Source of the DNA: Cruorifilaria tuberocauda
Taxonomy: Eukaryota > Nematoda > Chromadorea > Rhabditida > Onchocercidae
Reading direction: 5' to 3'
Length of the DNA: 47,816 bases
NCBI GenBank assembly: GCA_013365365.1
Contig: JABVXU010000420.1
Coordinates: forward strand, 1-47,816
Shown: piece after piece, positions 39,001 to 47,816 of the stretch
Layout: each line of letters begins with the position of its first letter
How positions within the stretch are numbered: the stretch's first letter is position 1
Position numbers and translations under genes: made by a program
The notes under the pieces: model-generated
What the model saw: only the letters and a program-made list of their open reading frames with translations
Database searches by the model: none
Told to the model about the DNA's origin: nothing

Positions 39001-42000
39001 TTCAAATTAGTTCATTGAAAAATGCATTGGATGAGCATTGCCGTAACGGACGTGAAGGTGATGTTTGTGAAGCATCAGCGATCTCTTTGCCACGTTGTTA
39101 TATTCAAAATAATTTCGAAGCTCCTCAGCCGTTCGATATCAATGCTCAACTAAGACGATTACTGCTTGTAAGTCATCATCATGAAGAAATATAGTTCATT
39201 TTCAACAATTGCTCCCAACTGCACGTACAGCAAACAGTATATTTTTTCCATCTTTTTAGATATATAGAAATAAGATTTTCTGAAGGATAAATATCACAAA
39301 CTTTTTGTATCATCCTTGTACCATGATATGTTCTTTAACATAATGTCTTGAAAAATCTCTCGGTCGTTTTAGAATGAAGCGAACGAACACATTGCTCATT
39401 CTTCATCTTTTCCAACTAGTCTTTGTAATGCTCAGCAACGAGGCGCCATCTCCTCAAGAACACCTTCAGCAGTACAGGTTTAGAAATTTATATTTATTTT
39501 TGAATTATAAATTGAAAGAAAAGATTTCACAACACTTAATTATAGTGGTGTCAAACTTATTAATTTTTTTTCTAATCTTTCAAGTACTCAAAAATAACCG
39601 TGTTGATTGAAAATTTTTGACGAAGCAAAATTTCTGAGCTTATGAAAATGAAATATGCTTTATTTCAGTCATCGTCATCTTATACCTCATCATTATCAAC
39701 AGCATCACCGCAGAATAGTTGGTCGAATTCGGGTACCCCAAGACTACAAACTAATTACGACCCCATTATTACCCTACCACCTTTTTCGTCTAGAGCAGCT
39801 ACCCGCACTGCTCCCAGGTATCATTTTAGGTGTTCGAAATGTGAACTGTGTTAAATCTACCATCAGAAATCAAAAAAAAATTTCAAAATAAACTTTTTAG
39901 CTATCATTCTCCATCATCTCCGGCTGCTCGACAATTAGCCGCTGAACTGGATGAATTGCGCCGTATCGGCAATGAAATGCAACGCAAGCATGATACATTT
40001 CAGAATCCAAGCTTTTCTAGATCCTTTGCACGTAAAGTAAGGGAAATAGATCATAATAGTATATAGGGCATGATTCAGAAATGTTCTTTTACATACTGTC
40101 AAATTTTCAACAGTGTGATATGATTATGTCTCTACTTATAGGCTGCGTCAACTTTGACACTGCCGCGTAAAAAGCTTTCTACAACATCTTCGGGAGGTAT
40201 ATCAGGTAAATCTTATTGTCGATTTGAAGTCTTTTCAACTTATTGATTACACTGTATTAGTTCTTTTTAAAGGGATTGAAAATTTTACAGAAATAATCAT
40301 GTCTGATAATATTCCTGTTCTTTTTTGTGATTCATGTTGATTTAAAATTTTGATATGATTCAAGTCTTCTTTTCTTGAAGCTGAAAGCGATGACGAAATA
40401 ATGCGAGGGGTACAGGCAAGATCTTCTATTGAAATTGGAAAATTTAAACGTGGGAAAACAAGGTATATTTGGGAGTTATTTATAATTGATTTAGTATTTT
40501 CCATTCATCCCTATAAAAAAAGTGAAAAATATCACATTTTCATGAACTAGTCCCTCTGGAATAGCTCCTTTAATCGCAATTGTTGTTTTCAAACAAATGA
40601 AATGTTTAAAGATGAAATATTGAAAGGAAGTATGAAAGATTACGTAAGAAAAAAGTAATTGGATGTTTTCAATTACAAGTTAATTCCAGGTCTTCATTAA
40701 AAAATTTATTTGGCAAATTAACAAGAAGCGCTTCGCAAGAAATTAGATCCGCCGATTTTCAACGTGCGAGTATCTTGAGGTTCCTTTTTGTCCTCTTTTA
40801 TTTCATTTAAAAGTCTTCAAATTTACCTCTCCTGGAATTTTTACGATTGTCGATTTGTATTATTGTTAGAAAAGGATGTAATTTAGATCAGGAAATTAAT
40901 ATAGTACTGATTGATGTATCACATCCTAATAAAATAAAAAGTAATGCTGAGAAGGAAATTTGTCAATAGAAAATGATCGATTTTGTCCTATGGAGGTACT
41001 GAATGTTAGAACAAAATTCCAGTAATGAATCTCGGCAAATTATCAATTCTTCGTATTTTATCAAAGAGCCGTTAATTGTTCCTCAGATGTTGTTCAAAGT
41101 ACTTGTTAAAAAGTTCAAAAATGGTTCATAAGAATTTGAACAAATTACTACTGTTGTCTTTAGACCAGCACAGTCATCACGGATACCTATTTATGGACCA
41201 ATATCCGGTGCAATAGCTCTTCGACCGCCGCTGCAACAGTTCGTTGATTGGAGCAAAGAGCAGATTTGTGAATGGATGGCGGAAATCGGTTTCAGCGTTT
41301 ATGTACCCGAAGTTGAGCGTTTTATACGTAGTGGTCGACATCTGCTGAATATGACAAATCAAGAATATGAAAAGGTATTCAAAGTACAAATTTATCAAAA
41401 TCGAAATAACAGCTTCATCATTTAATGTGTTAAATAAACTAGCCGTGAACGGGTGTTATACTTGATGTACGCTGCGATGGAGCAGTTTTGCTTTCAGGAA
41501 TTGCTGATGAGGAATCCATTACACAGAAAGCGTTTGCGTTGCATATTGACCAGCATAAGTCGCGGTATTAAAGATTCTGCCGATCGTATGGATTTGCATC
41601 AGGTAACTGATTCGTAAAAATTTTGAGAAATTGGAAGATTTCACTTTTTTTGTTTGATCACGTATCACACGCATCACTGGGATCAAATGATTCATACTAA
41701 AATTAATTTAATCGACTTAATTTTGTATTTGGAGGTGCTGCTGTGGTTAGATGATATCGGGATACCGCAATATCGCGAAAGCATGGCTGAAAATATGATT
41801 GATGGCCAAATGTTAACAATGTTAACTGCACAAGATTTGATCGAAGTAGATTTTATAATTTTTAAACTGAAGTGACAAAATTAACTAAAGCGGAACTTTT
41901 CGCATGAAATTATTGCAGATGAAAATCACTTCTGCTCTTCATCATGCGACGATTGCCCGTGGTGTACAATTCCTGCGATCGGTTGATTTTTATCCAAATC

Positions 42001-43753
42001 GTTTGGAAAAGAGGTTTAATCCAGTGAGTGATGGTTATTAACAGATATATTCAATCATTAACATATATGCTTGCTACCTTTAATCGATATAAATAATTAA
42101 TTCAGAATTTTTTTAGGATTTGATCCACAAAGGAGCGTGTCCGAGTGAAGTTGAACGGTGGTCACACCACTGTACATGCGAATGGCTAAAAGCGATTGAT
42201 TTAGCTGAATTTACACCCAATCTTTTATGTGCCGGAATCCATGGTGCACTAATGGTAGGTTTTATGCGAATTCCGTAATTGATAAGTGATATTTAGTAAA
42301 TGAGGTTTTCTGCACCGCTTCATTTTTTATTATTCCCGTAACATTTTTTCATGTTACGATTTTAAAAGATTTAAGATTTAAAAATCGAATTATCATCCTA
42401 TTTTTTCGAAAATTCAATTTATTCTTTTTCTGCAGGTGCATGAGCCAACTTTCACTGCAGAAACGTTAGCTGAAGTATTGCAAATGCCTACTCATAAAAC
42501 TCTTCTCCGACGTCACCTGGCAACTCATTTCAATCAGTTATTAGGTCAAGAAGTGATTAGTCATAAGCGAGCTGTGCTTGCGCAATCACTCGTTGTCCAA
42601 ATGTCTCCCTTATTGAAAATTAAGGTTAGAATGTTCAAATTCAGTATTTGCAATTTCGAGCCCAAAATTAAAGAGCACCACAGCCATTAAATTCAATTGA
42701 AAATTGGTTTTTGTCACTACACTTATATTTAATTAATCTCATTAGCATGAATATAATTTTTCGTCACTTTCCGTCATCATTTTCTTTTGACTGATGATCT
42801 CACTGGATGCTTAATAATGGAAGTTTAGTCTTTCCTTCATTTTTCATTTATTGTGCTTAAAGAAAGTAACTTTAAAATAAAATTCTTTTTTCCTCCTTCA
42901 GAAGATGTCTTCATATTCATTTTTGAAATTTAAATTTATCATAAGAAATATCACAAAAAATTTATGAAGATTTCGGAAAATTAGTATAATTTTTATTTTA
43001 GCTCCTTAAGAAAGGTTTCCTTTTGTCACGTAAGAAAGGAAAAAATGAAGTTTACGTTGAGCCAGACGAACCAGTCTGTCCACCTACTGACTCGAAATCC
43101 GTCCAGAAAAAACAGGTTTACGATTTTTCTTCTGCCATTAAATTTCTAAAATAAAACCGGGAATATTTCTTTCTGGGTATTATATATCTTTCGCTATCTT
43201 CAAAAATTCAAAGGTATTTGGAGCTTGTTCATGAAATTTATTTCGAAAAAAAGTCATATTGCTTAGTTATCCATTTCAAAATGTTTTCCTTTACTCTTCC
43301 TTCTCTCTCTCTTTCTTTCTCTTCCCTCCCTTGCTGTTTTTTACGGTCGTTTAGACAAGGCATTACAGTTTCCGATCTTTGTAGGAATTTTTTCTGCGGA
43401 TTTTGGACAATGCTATATCATTTGTCCCAGAGCCTTCATCAGATTTGCTATTCACCTCTCGATTAATCATCAGTTTCATAAATATTTCTTAAAGCATATC
43501 ATAATGCCATATTCAGAGAACTTTTAGAGTAACCAGAAAATTTTAACTTCGTCTTGAAACTTTCCTGAGCAGCAGTGCAATTGAGAAAAGTGGAAATGTT
43601 TGCTAAAATGAATGAATCTGTTAAAGCTGGTTATTTCATCAAAATCAATAAAAGATACGATATTGGAAGTGATTGATTGCGCCTAATCTTGTCACAGCTT
43701 ATTTTTAGGTTACGGAAAGTATTCTGGATTCGCTTGAATCATCAAACGTATAA
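23465..43753 (+). CDS. hlb-1: Liprin-beta scaffold protein (27 exons, about 1107 aa)
   Basis: Exons: 23465-23540, 26960-27078, 27555-27713, 29676-29771, 30730-30806, 32759-32875, 35005-35314, 37335-37436, 37642-37755, 37882-38013, 38290-38434, 38733-38794, 38997-39167, 39373-39477, 39669-39817, 39901-40036, 40142-40205, 40381-40462, 40690-40779, 41164-41374, 41498-41602, 41735-41845, 41919-42023, 42117-42254, 42436-42624, 43002-43115, 43709-43753. All phases agree; total 1108 codons. Residues 1-25 match the short liprin-beta N-terminus (NRMLNLALEELNFI). Residues about 319-510 form a coiled coil (VTILTEQVGAQKEKIRDLE). About 561-770 is Ser-rich with NLFGKLTRS. Three SAM domains follow at about 795-865 (FVDWSKEQICEWMAEIGF), 875-940 (WLDDIGIPQY) and 950-1030 (EWLKAIDLAEFTPNL, then HKTLLRRHLATHF). 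The tail ends SLESSNV. Liprin-beta binds liprin-alpha and organises presynaptic and cell-edge complexes. Exons 26960-30806 are the least certain; SAM exons are near certain. Confidence 0.94.
24981..25129 (+). repeat. GT/GTAT microsatellite in liprin-beta intron 1
   Basis: TGTATG units grade into a long GT tract and then a short TA tract and GTATGTATG. It lies in the 3.4-kb intron between exons 1 and 2 of liprin-beta. The open frames on both strands across it are artefacts of the repeat. The rest of this intron is AT-rich without a further supportable exon except the candidate at 26897-26932. Confidence 0.85.
26897..26932 (+). other. Candidate 36-nt micro-exon of liprin-beta
   Basis: TTTGCAG precedes 26897 and a GTTAAG donor follows 26932. 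The segment is open in phase 1 to phase 1, so it can be inserted between exons 1 and 2 without changing frame and would add 12 residues (DFFAYRVPVENA). However, the next acceptor is only 27 bp downstream, which is shorter than nematode introns usually are. If the downstream intron were retained, a TAA would end the protein. It is left out of the main model. Confidence 0.35.
28445..28476 (+). repeat. 16-nt tandem duplication
   Basis: CGAAATAAATGTCATA occurs twice back to back inside liprin-beta intron 3 (27714-29675). That intron otherwise holds AT-rich sequence and a short stem (ACCCAGC, then GCTGGGT) at 28148-28169. Confidence 0.8.
31338..31428 (+). repeat. TATGTATGTG microsatellite in liprin-beta intron 5
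   Basis: Alternating TATG and TGTG units run for about 80 bp. The surrounding intron (30807-32758) shows no phase-compatible exon that I can support. A short candidate at about 32205-32242 has good splice signals but gives a stop in the frame needed. Confidence 0.8.
32754..32762 (+). promoter_or_regulatory. hlb-1: Possible internal trans-splice site and alternative start in liprin-beta
   Basis: AAACAG ends at 32758, then a single T and ATG at 32760-32762. That ATG is in the liprin-beta frame and begins MAEIGNQRHVEDGFG. An acceptor one base before an in-frame ATG could also receive a spliced leader and give a shorter isoform without the first 176 residues. The same acceptor is needed for the long isoform, so both uses are possible. 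Confidence 0.4.
33001..33054 (+). repeat. Pure (GT)27 microsatellite
   Basis: Twenty-seven uninterrupted GT units, then TTGTTTGTGTG. It lies in liprin-beta intron 6 (32876-35004), only about 125 bp after the exon. The remainder of that intron is AT-rich; CA-rich sequence near 34106-34147 is a second, weaker repeat. Confidence 0.95.
34106..34147 (+). repeat. CA/TA-rich imperfect microsatellite
   Basis: ACACAC, ATACAC and ATATATAC units with interruptions, inside liprin-beta intron 6. Confidence 0.65.
35688..35750 (+). repeat. About 31-bp tandem duplication
   Basis: Two adjacent copies of a unit containing CTTTTTCGG and GTTCTGGTCCGATCT differ at about two positions. They lie in liprin-beta intron 7 (35315-37334), upstream of the candidate cassette exon. 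Confidence 0.85.
36514..36567 (+). other. hlb-1: Candidate 54-nt cassette exon of liprin-beta
   Basis: TTTTTTACCAG precedes 36514 and a consensus GTAAGT donor follows 36567. The 54 nt are open in phase 0 and encode 18 residues (TKANYYSRATTLTNTICN). Both neighbouring liprin-beta exons (ending 35314, starting 37335) also meet in phase 0, so inclusion or skipping both keep the frame. The segment would lie just before the coiled coil. I see no homologue by eye. Confidence 0.4.
43116..43154 (+). other. hlb-1: Possible alternative liprin-beta C-terminus by intron read-through
   Basis: If the donor CAG/GTTTAC at 43115/43116 is not used, the frame continues for 12 residues (VYDFSSAIKFLK) to TAA at 43152-43154. 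An AATAAA at 43647-43652, before the last exon, could end such a transcript. Spliced transcripts instead use the final 45-nt exon at 43709-43753, with AATAAA at 44395-44400 as a possible polyadenylation signal. Confidence 0.35.
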
Positions 43754-46700
43754 CTTCCTGATTGGTTGTTTGAAGCTTGTTTTTCTTTTTGATTGTGCTC
43801 AATTGATTGGTGCATCCTGAATTTGTGTATTTATATGAGTTTTACCGTTTATGTTGAGATGCTTGTTTTAGTATTTTCTATCCGATAAAAGTAACTCAAT
43901 GTCAAATTTATGAATCCATCATATCCTAGTAAAATTTCCTCAGCTTCATTCGTCTTTTATTTTCTGAACTCTCAGAGGCTGCGATAGCTTTTCAAACTTT
44001 TCTTTAAGTCTCTTCATTGCTAACGAAAATATGAAATTATTATTGCGAAATCGTATAACTGCTTAACTAATTTTATAACTTATTTGTCTAACTACATGCT
44101 CGTCTAACAGTCCAAATACTAATGGATCGAACGTCTAATGTTTCTTTTTATCGCAGCATTTATCATTTGTTGGCTTTGTTTGCTTCTCCTGATCTGTACT
44201 AATATTTTACTTGTACTATATTGTACTAATATTTTTTAACATGTGCATCATTTAGCTAAAAATGATCGTCGTTTTCACATATTTCATTCATTGTTACATG
44301 CCATTGAATTGTTAGGCATTATTGAATTAACTTTGAAAAAATCGCAATCTTAATTTTCACTTATGATTTGAATTAAAATTCAATATCTGTTGTTAATAAA
44401 CTTCAAATGATTGATTTCAAATTCCTCTAAAGGGATAATTTCTCTCTAATGGAAATTTTTATAATTAAGAAGCTTGTAAACGTTGTTCTACATGGTCATC
44501 AATTGCTCAATGGTTAGGGATTAATTTCCAGGTGCAGAAACACTGGAATTTTGTCAAAAAACTGGCCTGCTGGCGGATATCGTCAGCTTTTGATACCTTT
44601 ACATAATCTGTTTGTTTTTTATGTTTGAAGGAAGTATTTTTATAAATTTCTTCGTGTTATTTAATGCAGTGAAGTATTTTCAAGCCTTGTTTTAATAGCG
44701 ATGTGAGAAATTATATTTTGTTTGTATATTTGATATTTTGCATTTTGCATATTGTTCATAAAAAGTACAGCTACGTCACATCATTTCCGTCGTCTATGTC
44801 TAATTCCTTTGGATTATTTACATATACGACGCTCCCAGCTCAAACTCTATGAAGGCTTGAATGTAATTTGAACTAAAAAATCTCAATTTGGAATTTGGGG
44901 TTTTAAAATCTTGAAAACGTTTTACCATTAATGTATTATTGCCTGGTTCTCGTTCGTTCTTGCAGTTATTTCAACACTAAAAGATTCCATTTACCTTTTT
45001 TTCGACTGTCAACACATATGGCCCTTTTTACTTGTCCACTGCTTCGAATTGTGGATTGTTTGAAATCCTAAGTTTAAAGTCTTGAAAACTAGGTCAAACG
45101 CGGTAAGAATTGATTAGTAATAGAATTTCTGCTGATAATAAAATCATGCAAGTATTGTCCCAGTCACGAGGTTCCGGAATTATCGAATGATCTCAAAAGT
45201 GAAATTGATCGCTTTGTTTATGTTGAGTTGGTAGGTTGAATTGATTCGGATACTTGAACTGAGTTGAAAGAAAACGGGGAGGAATCCAAGAGATTGTGTG
45301 TAATGAGACTGACTGTCATTAGCTTCGAAAAAACCAATTTCTTTTGGCCATGAAAAATTCCTATTATTTCTTTTCAGTTAGTTCAGTTGAGTGGCACTCA
45401 GAAAAGGGGAAAAAATTTGTGGTACTTAAGAATTATCTGGTCCTTAGAGATAAAGGAGTGGTGAGAGTTAAAGATTATCTGTCCTGATTACATGATCATT
45501 ATTAACATTCCTTAAATCATGTATTGTAGGAATGGACAAAGATTATGATATCACAAGAGCATGAAATTCTGGCTAACATTTATCTGTTATACAGGAATAG
45601 CTGAATTATGAAAATATCTTTACATTATAAAGCATTTGTTTGTTATTACAATACACTAACAATTTCGACAATTCCAACGTCACTTTGATTGTCTCCTGAT
45701 CATTAATTTAGCTGACGTGACCGATAGCGTGGATTTTCGCTGAGGCTCCTTCAGGTGATCGTGTTCGGGTACTGCTTTTATTGGAGCTTCATGGTAGAAA
45801 GAAACTCCGGAACACTTATTGTTGCTTCCTTGAAGAGAGCTTTCATTCGTAATAATATTCAGTTATATGAATTTCTTCAAATTTTCAGTGCCCTTTGGCT
45901 TCTATTACTCTCTGATATATTTCTCTTGTTTCGAAACCTTTTGATTAGCGTTTAAGGCATCTGGAACACAGTGCAAATTGACTTTTCAGCTTATTCTTCG
46001 ATTCTTTCTGAGACCAGAAATATAGTACCTTCCATTTTGTTTCGTCCTACTTCTCTTCTCTTAAATTGCTCGAGAGCTTGCTCGTCCTTCTCCTTACTCG
46101 ACTTTTCCGGTGGTCAGTGTCATCGTGACTGTTACAACTTCCTCAACTTATATCACATTTGTATTGCAAATATCATTCATATAGCCACTTCAGGCTAGCA
46201 TTGGGTTCAGGTTCGAAAAAGGATGAAGCCTGACTCTAACTCTTGTTCTTCGTTAGCCTGATGTACTGAAATTGAATTTTTGTTAAAATTCCCATTAAAT
46301 ATAATTTGCTAACAAACTTCTTCAAATTTACTACCAACTGAGCCATCTTGGTGCTTTGTTTAATTGTCATTCAAATATTCAAGCAAAATTTCTCGATTCA
46401 GTTCATAATTGCCTCAAATTTATTAAAAATTCACCTGAAGTGAATTTCATTTTGGCTTTTCTGATATTATAAGCAGATGAACTATTTGAATAACAATTTA
46501 ACCAAACTTCGAAGTAGCTACAACTCTTAATCAACCCATTCCCGAATTAACCCCTAGCAGAAAATCATCATTCTTACCTCAGAAATATCAAAAATAAAAT
46601 AATTATTGACCAGAGATCCTTTCCTTAATTTTTATGCCTTTATAATATAACACATATTAAATTTAAAATTTGAAAAATATTAAAGTATTTCAAAAATACA

Positions 46701-46952
46701 TGCAAATTTTCCTAACACATGAGCAAGAAATTATGGTAAACATTGATTAAATTTTGTGATAATTTCTTTAATAGAAATATCAATTCTACAAGAATATCTT
46801 TATATTATGAAACATATTTTTACCTGTGCAATGTTGGTAATTTGTTAAATTTTCTTCGATTGTTACAGCATAATTGGGAACTCACTATCGATATTTTTTA
46901 ATTTCAAAGAAATCATTAAGCCATGCTTCATATTGATTTTTGAGCTTTCCAG
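43754..46952. other. Liprin-beta 3' UTR and downstream spacer
   Basis: AT-rich sequence with AATAAA at 44395-44400. A direct repeat of TGTACTAATATTTT occurs at 44195-44208 and 44222-44235. The open frames at 45755-45955 and 45971-46198 read as hydrophobic low-complexity sequence and lack matching splice signals or a domain. No gene is supportable here. Confidence 0.55.
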
Positions 46953-47217
46953 TCTTTCTCCCATTATCCTTCAAAAGACGCACAAATTTTTTCATGAAAA
47001 TGACAGCGAGAATTTTGAAGGTGAGGATACTAACTGCAAAAATCTCTTTTTCAGCCGAATCGGACCGGAGTGCGTTGATCAGTTTAACTGGATCTTCTCG
47101 ATCAATGATTAGTGAAATGGAGTCAGAGATCCTTCGTGACAGTGTTGAATGTGCGAGAAAGAGAACCTCATTGACCTCTTCTTTGTTGAACCTGGTCCCC
47201 TCCCTCTCCTATAAAAA
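46953..47217 (+). CDS. Possible exon pair of an unidentified gene (partial)
   Basis: Exon a, 46953-47020, follows CTTTCCAG and ends at GTGAGG. Exon b starts at 47055 after TTTTTCAG and may end at 47217 before GTACAT. Phase 1 matches across the 34-bp intron, which contains TACTAAC, a branch-like sequence. The joined reading is polar, with FFHENDSENFEAESDRSAL across the junction, and later RSMISEMESEILRDSVE. The composition resembles a cytoplasmic loop or tail, but I recognise no family. The intron is very short, and the alternative is a single open frame (46940-47248) with no intron. Upstream and downstream exons were not found. Confidence 0.3.
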
Positions 47218-47816
47218 GTACATGAATAATAGATCAAGTAAAACTTAAGCGATGAATTATTCTAGTCTCATAAATTCTTAATCCGATTCTCCCTGTAATT
47301 TGGAATTTCATTCATTCTGAGATCCTAAGTGACAACGAAGTAGATAAGATCTTATCATAATCGTTAATGAGAATGAAATGCCACACAAAAATGTCTTTCA
47401 AAATGTCGAAAGTATTTGACATTGACAAATAAGTTCATCAAATGATCCTTTTCGTTCTTGAAAAGTTTTACAATATTTTAAAGATGCGGATCAAGCAATC
47501 AATGAATTTGAAAAGAAAGTTGAATAAAATGAGAAGGAAAGGGACAGGACAAGAAGGATGATGAATGACAAAGGTGAGGAGGAAAAGGAGGGAGGGAGGA
47601 GAGAATATTGTGTGCCAGCATTAAATTGAGGGAAACTGGCCGGATAAATGTTTGAATGCCTGCGATCAAATGGAATATGGAAAGATTAAGCGTTCCGTAG
47701 ATGGGCGGAAGATAGGTAAGAGGGGAAGGGTGGAGGAACGAAACCAATGGATATCTGGTAGGTAGTGGACGGATCGAGTGGACAGTAATTCAATTCAATT
47801 CCTGAATCGAATTAAA
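47218..47816. other. Window end, with a purine-rich run
   Basis: Plus-strand purine-rich sequence (GGAGGAAAAGGAGGGAGGG type) covers about 47510-47620. The minus-strand open frame at 47499-47747 is pyrimidine-derived low-complexity peptide. Nothing else is supportable. Confidence 0.5.

Noticed and set aside
1..47816. Bacterial endosymbiont (Wolbachia-type) insertion, intact transposon, CRISPR array or rRNA
   Set aside because: No long uninterrupted bacterial-like gene, transposase or reverse-transcriptase motif, regularly spaced repeat or rRNA core was seen on either strand by eye. A database search would be needed to exclude short fragments.

Overview
This window looks like nuclear DNA of a parasitic nematode, most likely a clade III (filarial or spirurid) worm. 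It is AT-rich and its genes are split by many GT-AG introns with short T-rich acceptors (TTTTCAG type). The recognisable proteins have nematode features: a GSK-3 with a C. elegans-type N-terminus, and an Act1-like adaptor with a death domain plus a SEFIR domain. Introns are longer than is typical of Caenorhabditis. The species is not determined from sequence alone. All exon models below were assembled by hand from splice signals, reading phase and family similarity; each of the five main models closes exactly in frame.

Layout, left to right. (1) 22-4743, plus strand: a six-exon gene for a secreted 455-residue protein with two MAM-type domains. (2) 4744-7573: a long AT-rich spacer with simple repeats and a perfect TA-cored palindrome. 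(3) 7574-10255, minus strand: gsk-3 in nine exons, 402 residues. (4) 10256-13431: a spacer with a slightly GC-richer block. (5) 13432-16582, minus strand: an actl-1-like death + SEFIR adaptor in eight exons, 349 residues; one intron carries a degenerate tRNA-Val-like segment. (6) 17968-19948, minus strand: the mitochondrial thiamine pyrophosphate carrier (SLC25A19 family), eight exons, 302 residues. (7) 19949-23464: a divergent promoter region. (8) 23465-43753, plus strand: a liprin-beta gene (hlb-1-like) of 27 exons, about 1107 residues, with coiled coil, three SAM domains and a tail ending Ser-Asn-Val. (9) 43754-47816: mostly featureless, with a weakly supported pair of exons near 46953-47217.

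The genes do not form a pathway or a tight operon. GSK-3 is a Wnt/insulin-related kinase, the Act1-like adaptor would sit in IL-17-type signalling, the carrier supplies thiamine pyrophosphate to mitochondria, and liprin-beta is a cytoplasmic scaffold at synapses and cell edges. The most interesting material is in the liprin-beta locus: a likely internal trans-spliced start, a frame-preserving 54-nt cassette exon, an unusually short candidate intron, tandem donors and two possible C-termini. The conserved death-SEFIR adaptor in a probable parasite is also notable. I found no convincing CRISPR array, intact transposon, rRNA or intact tRNA.
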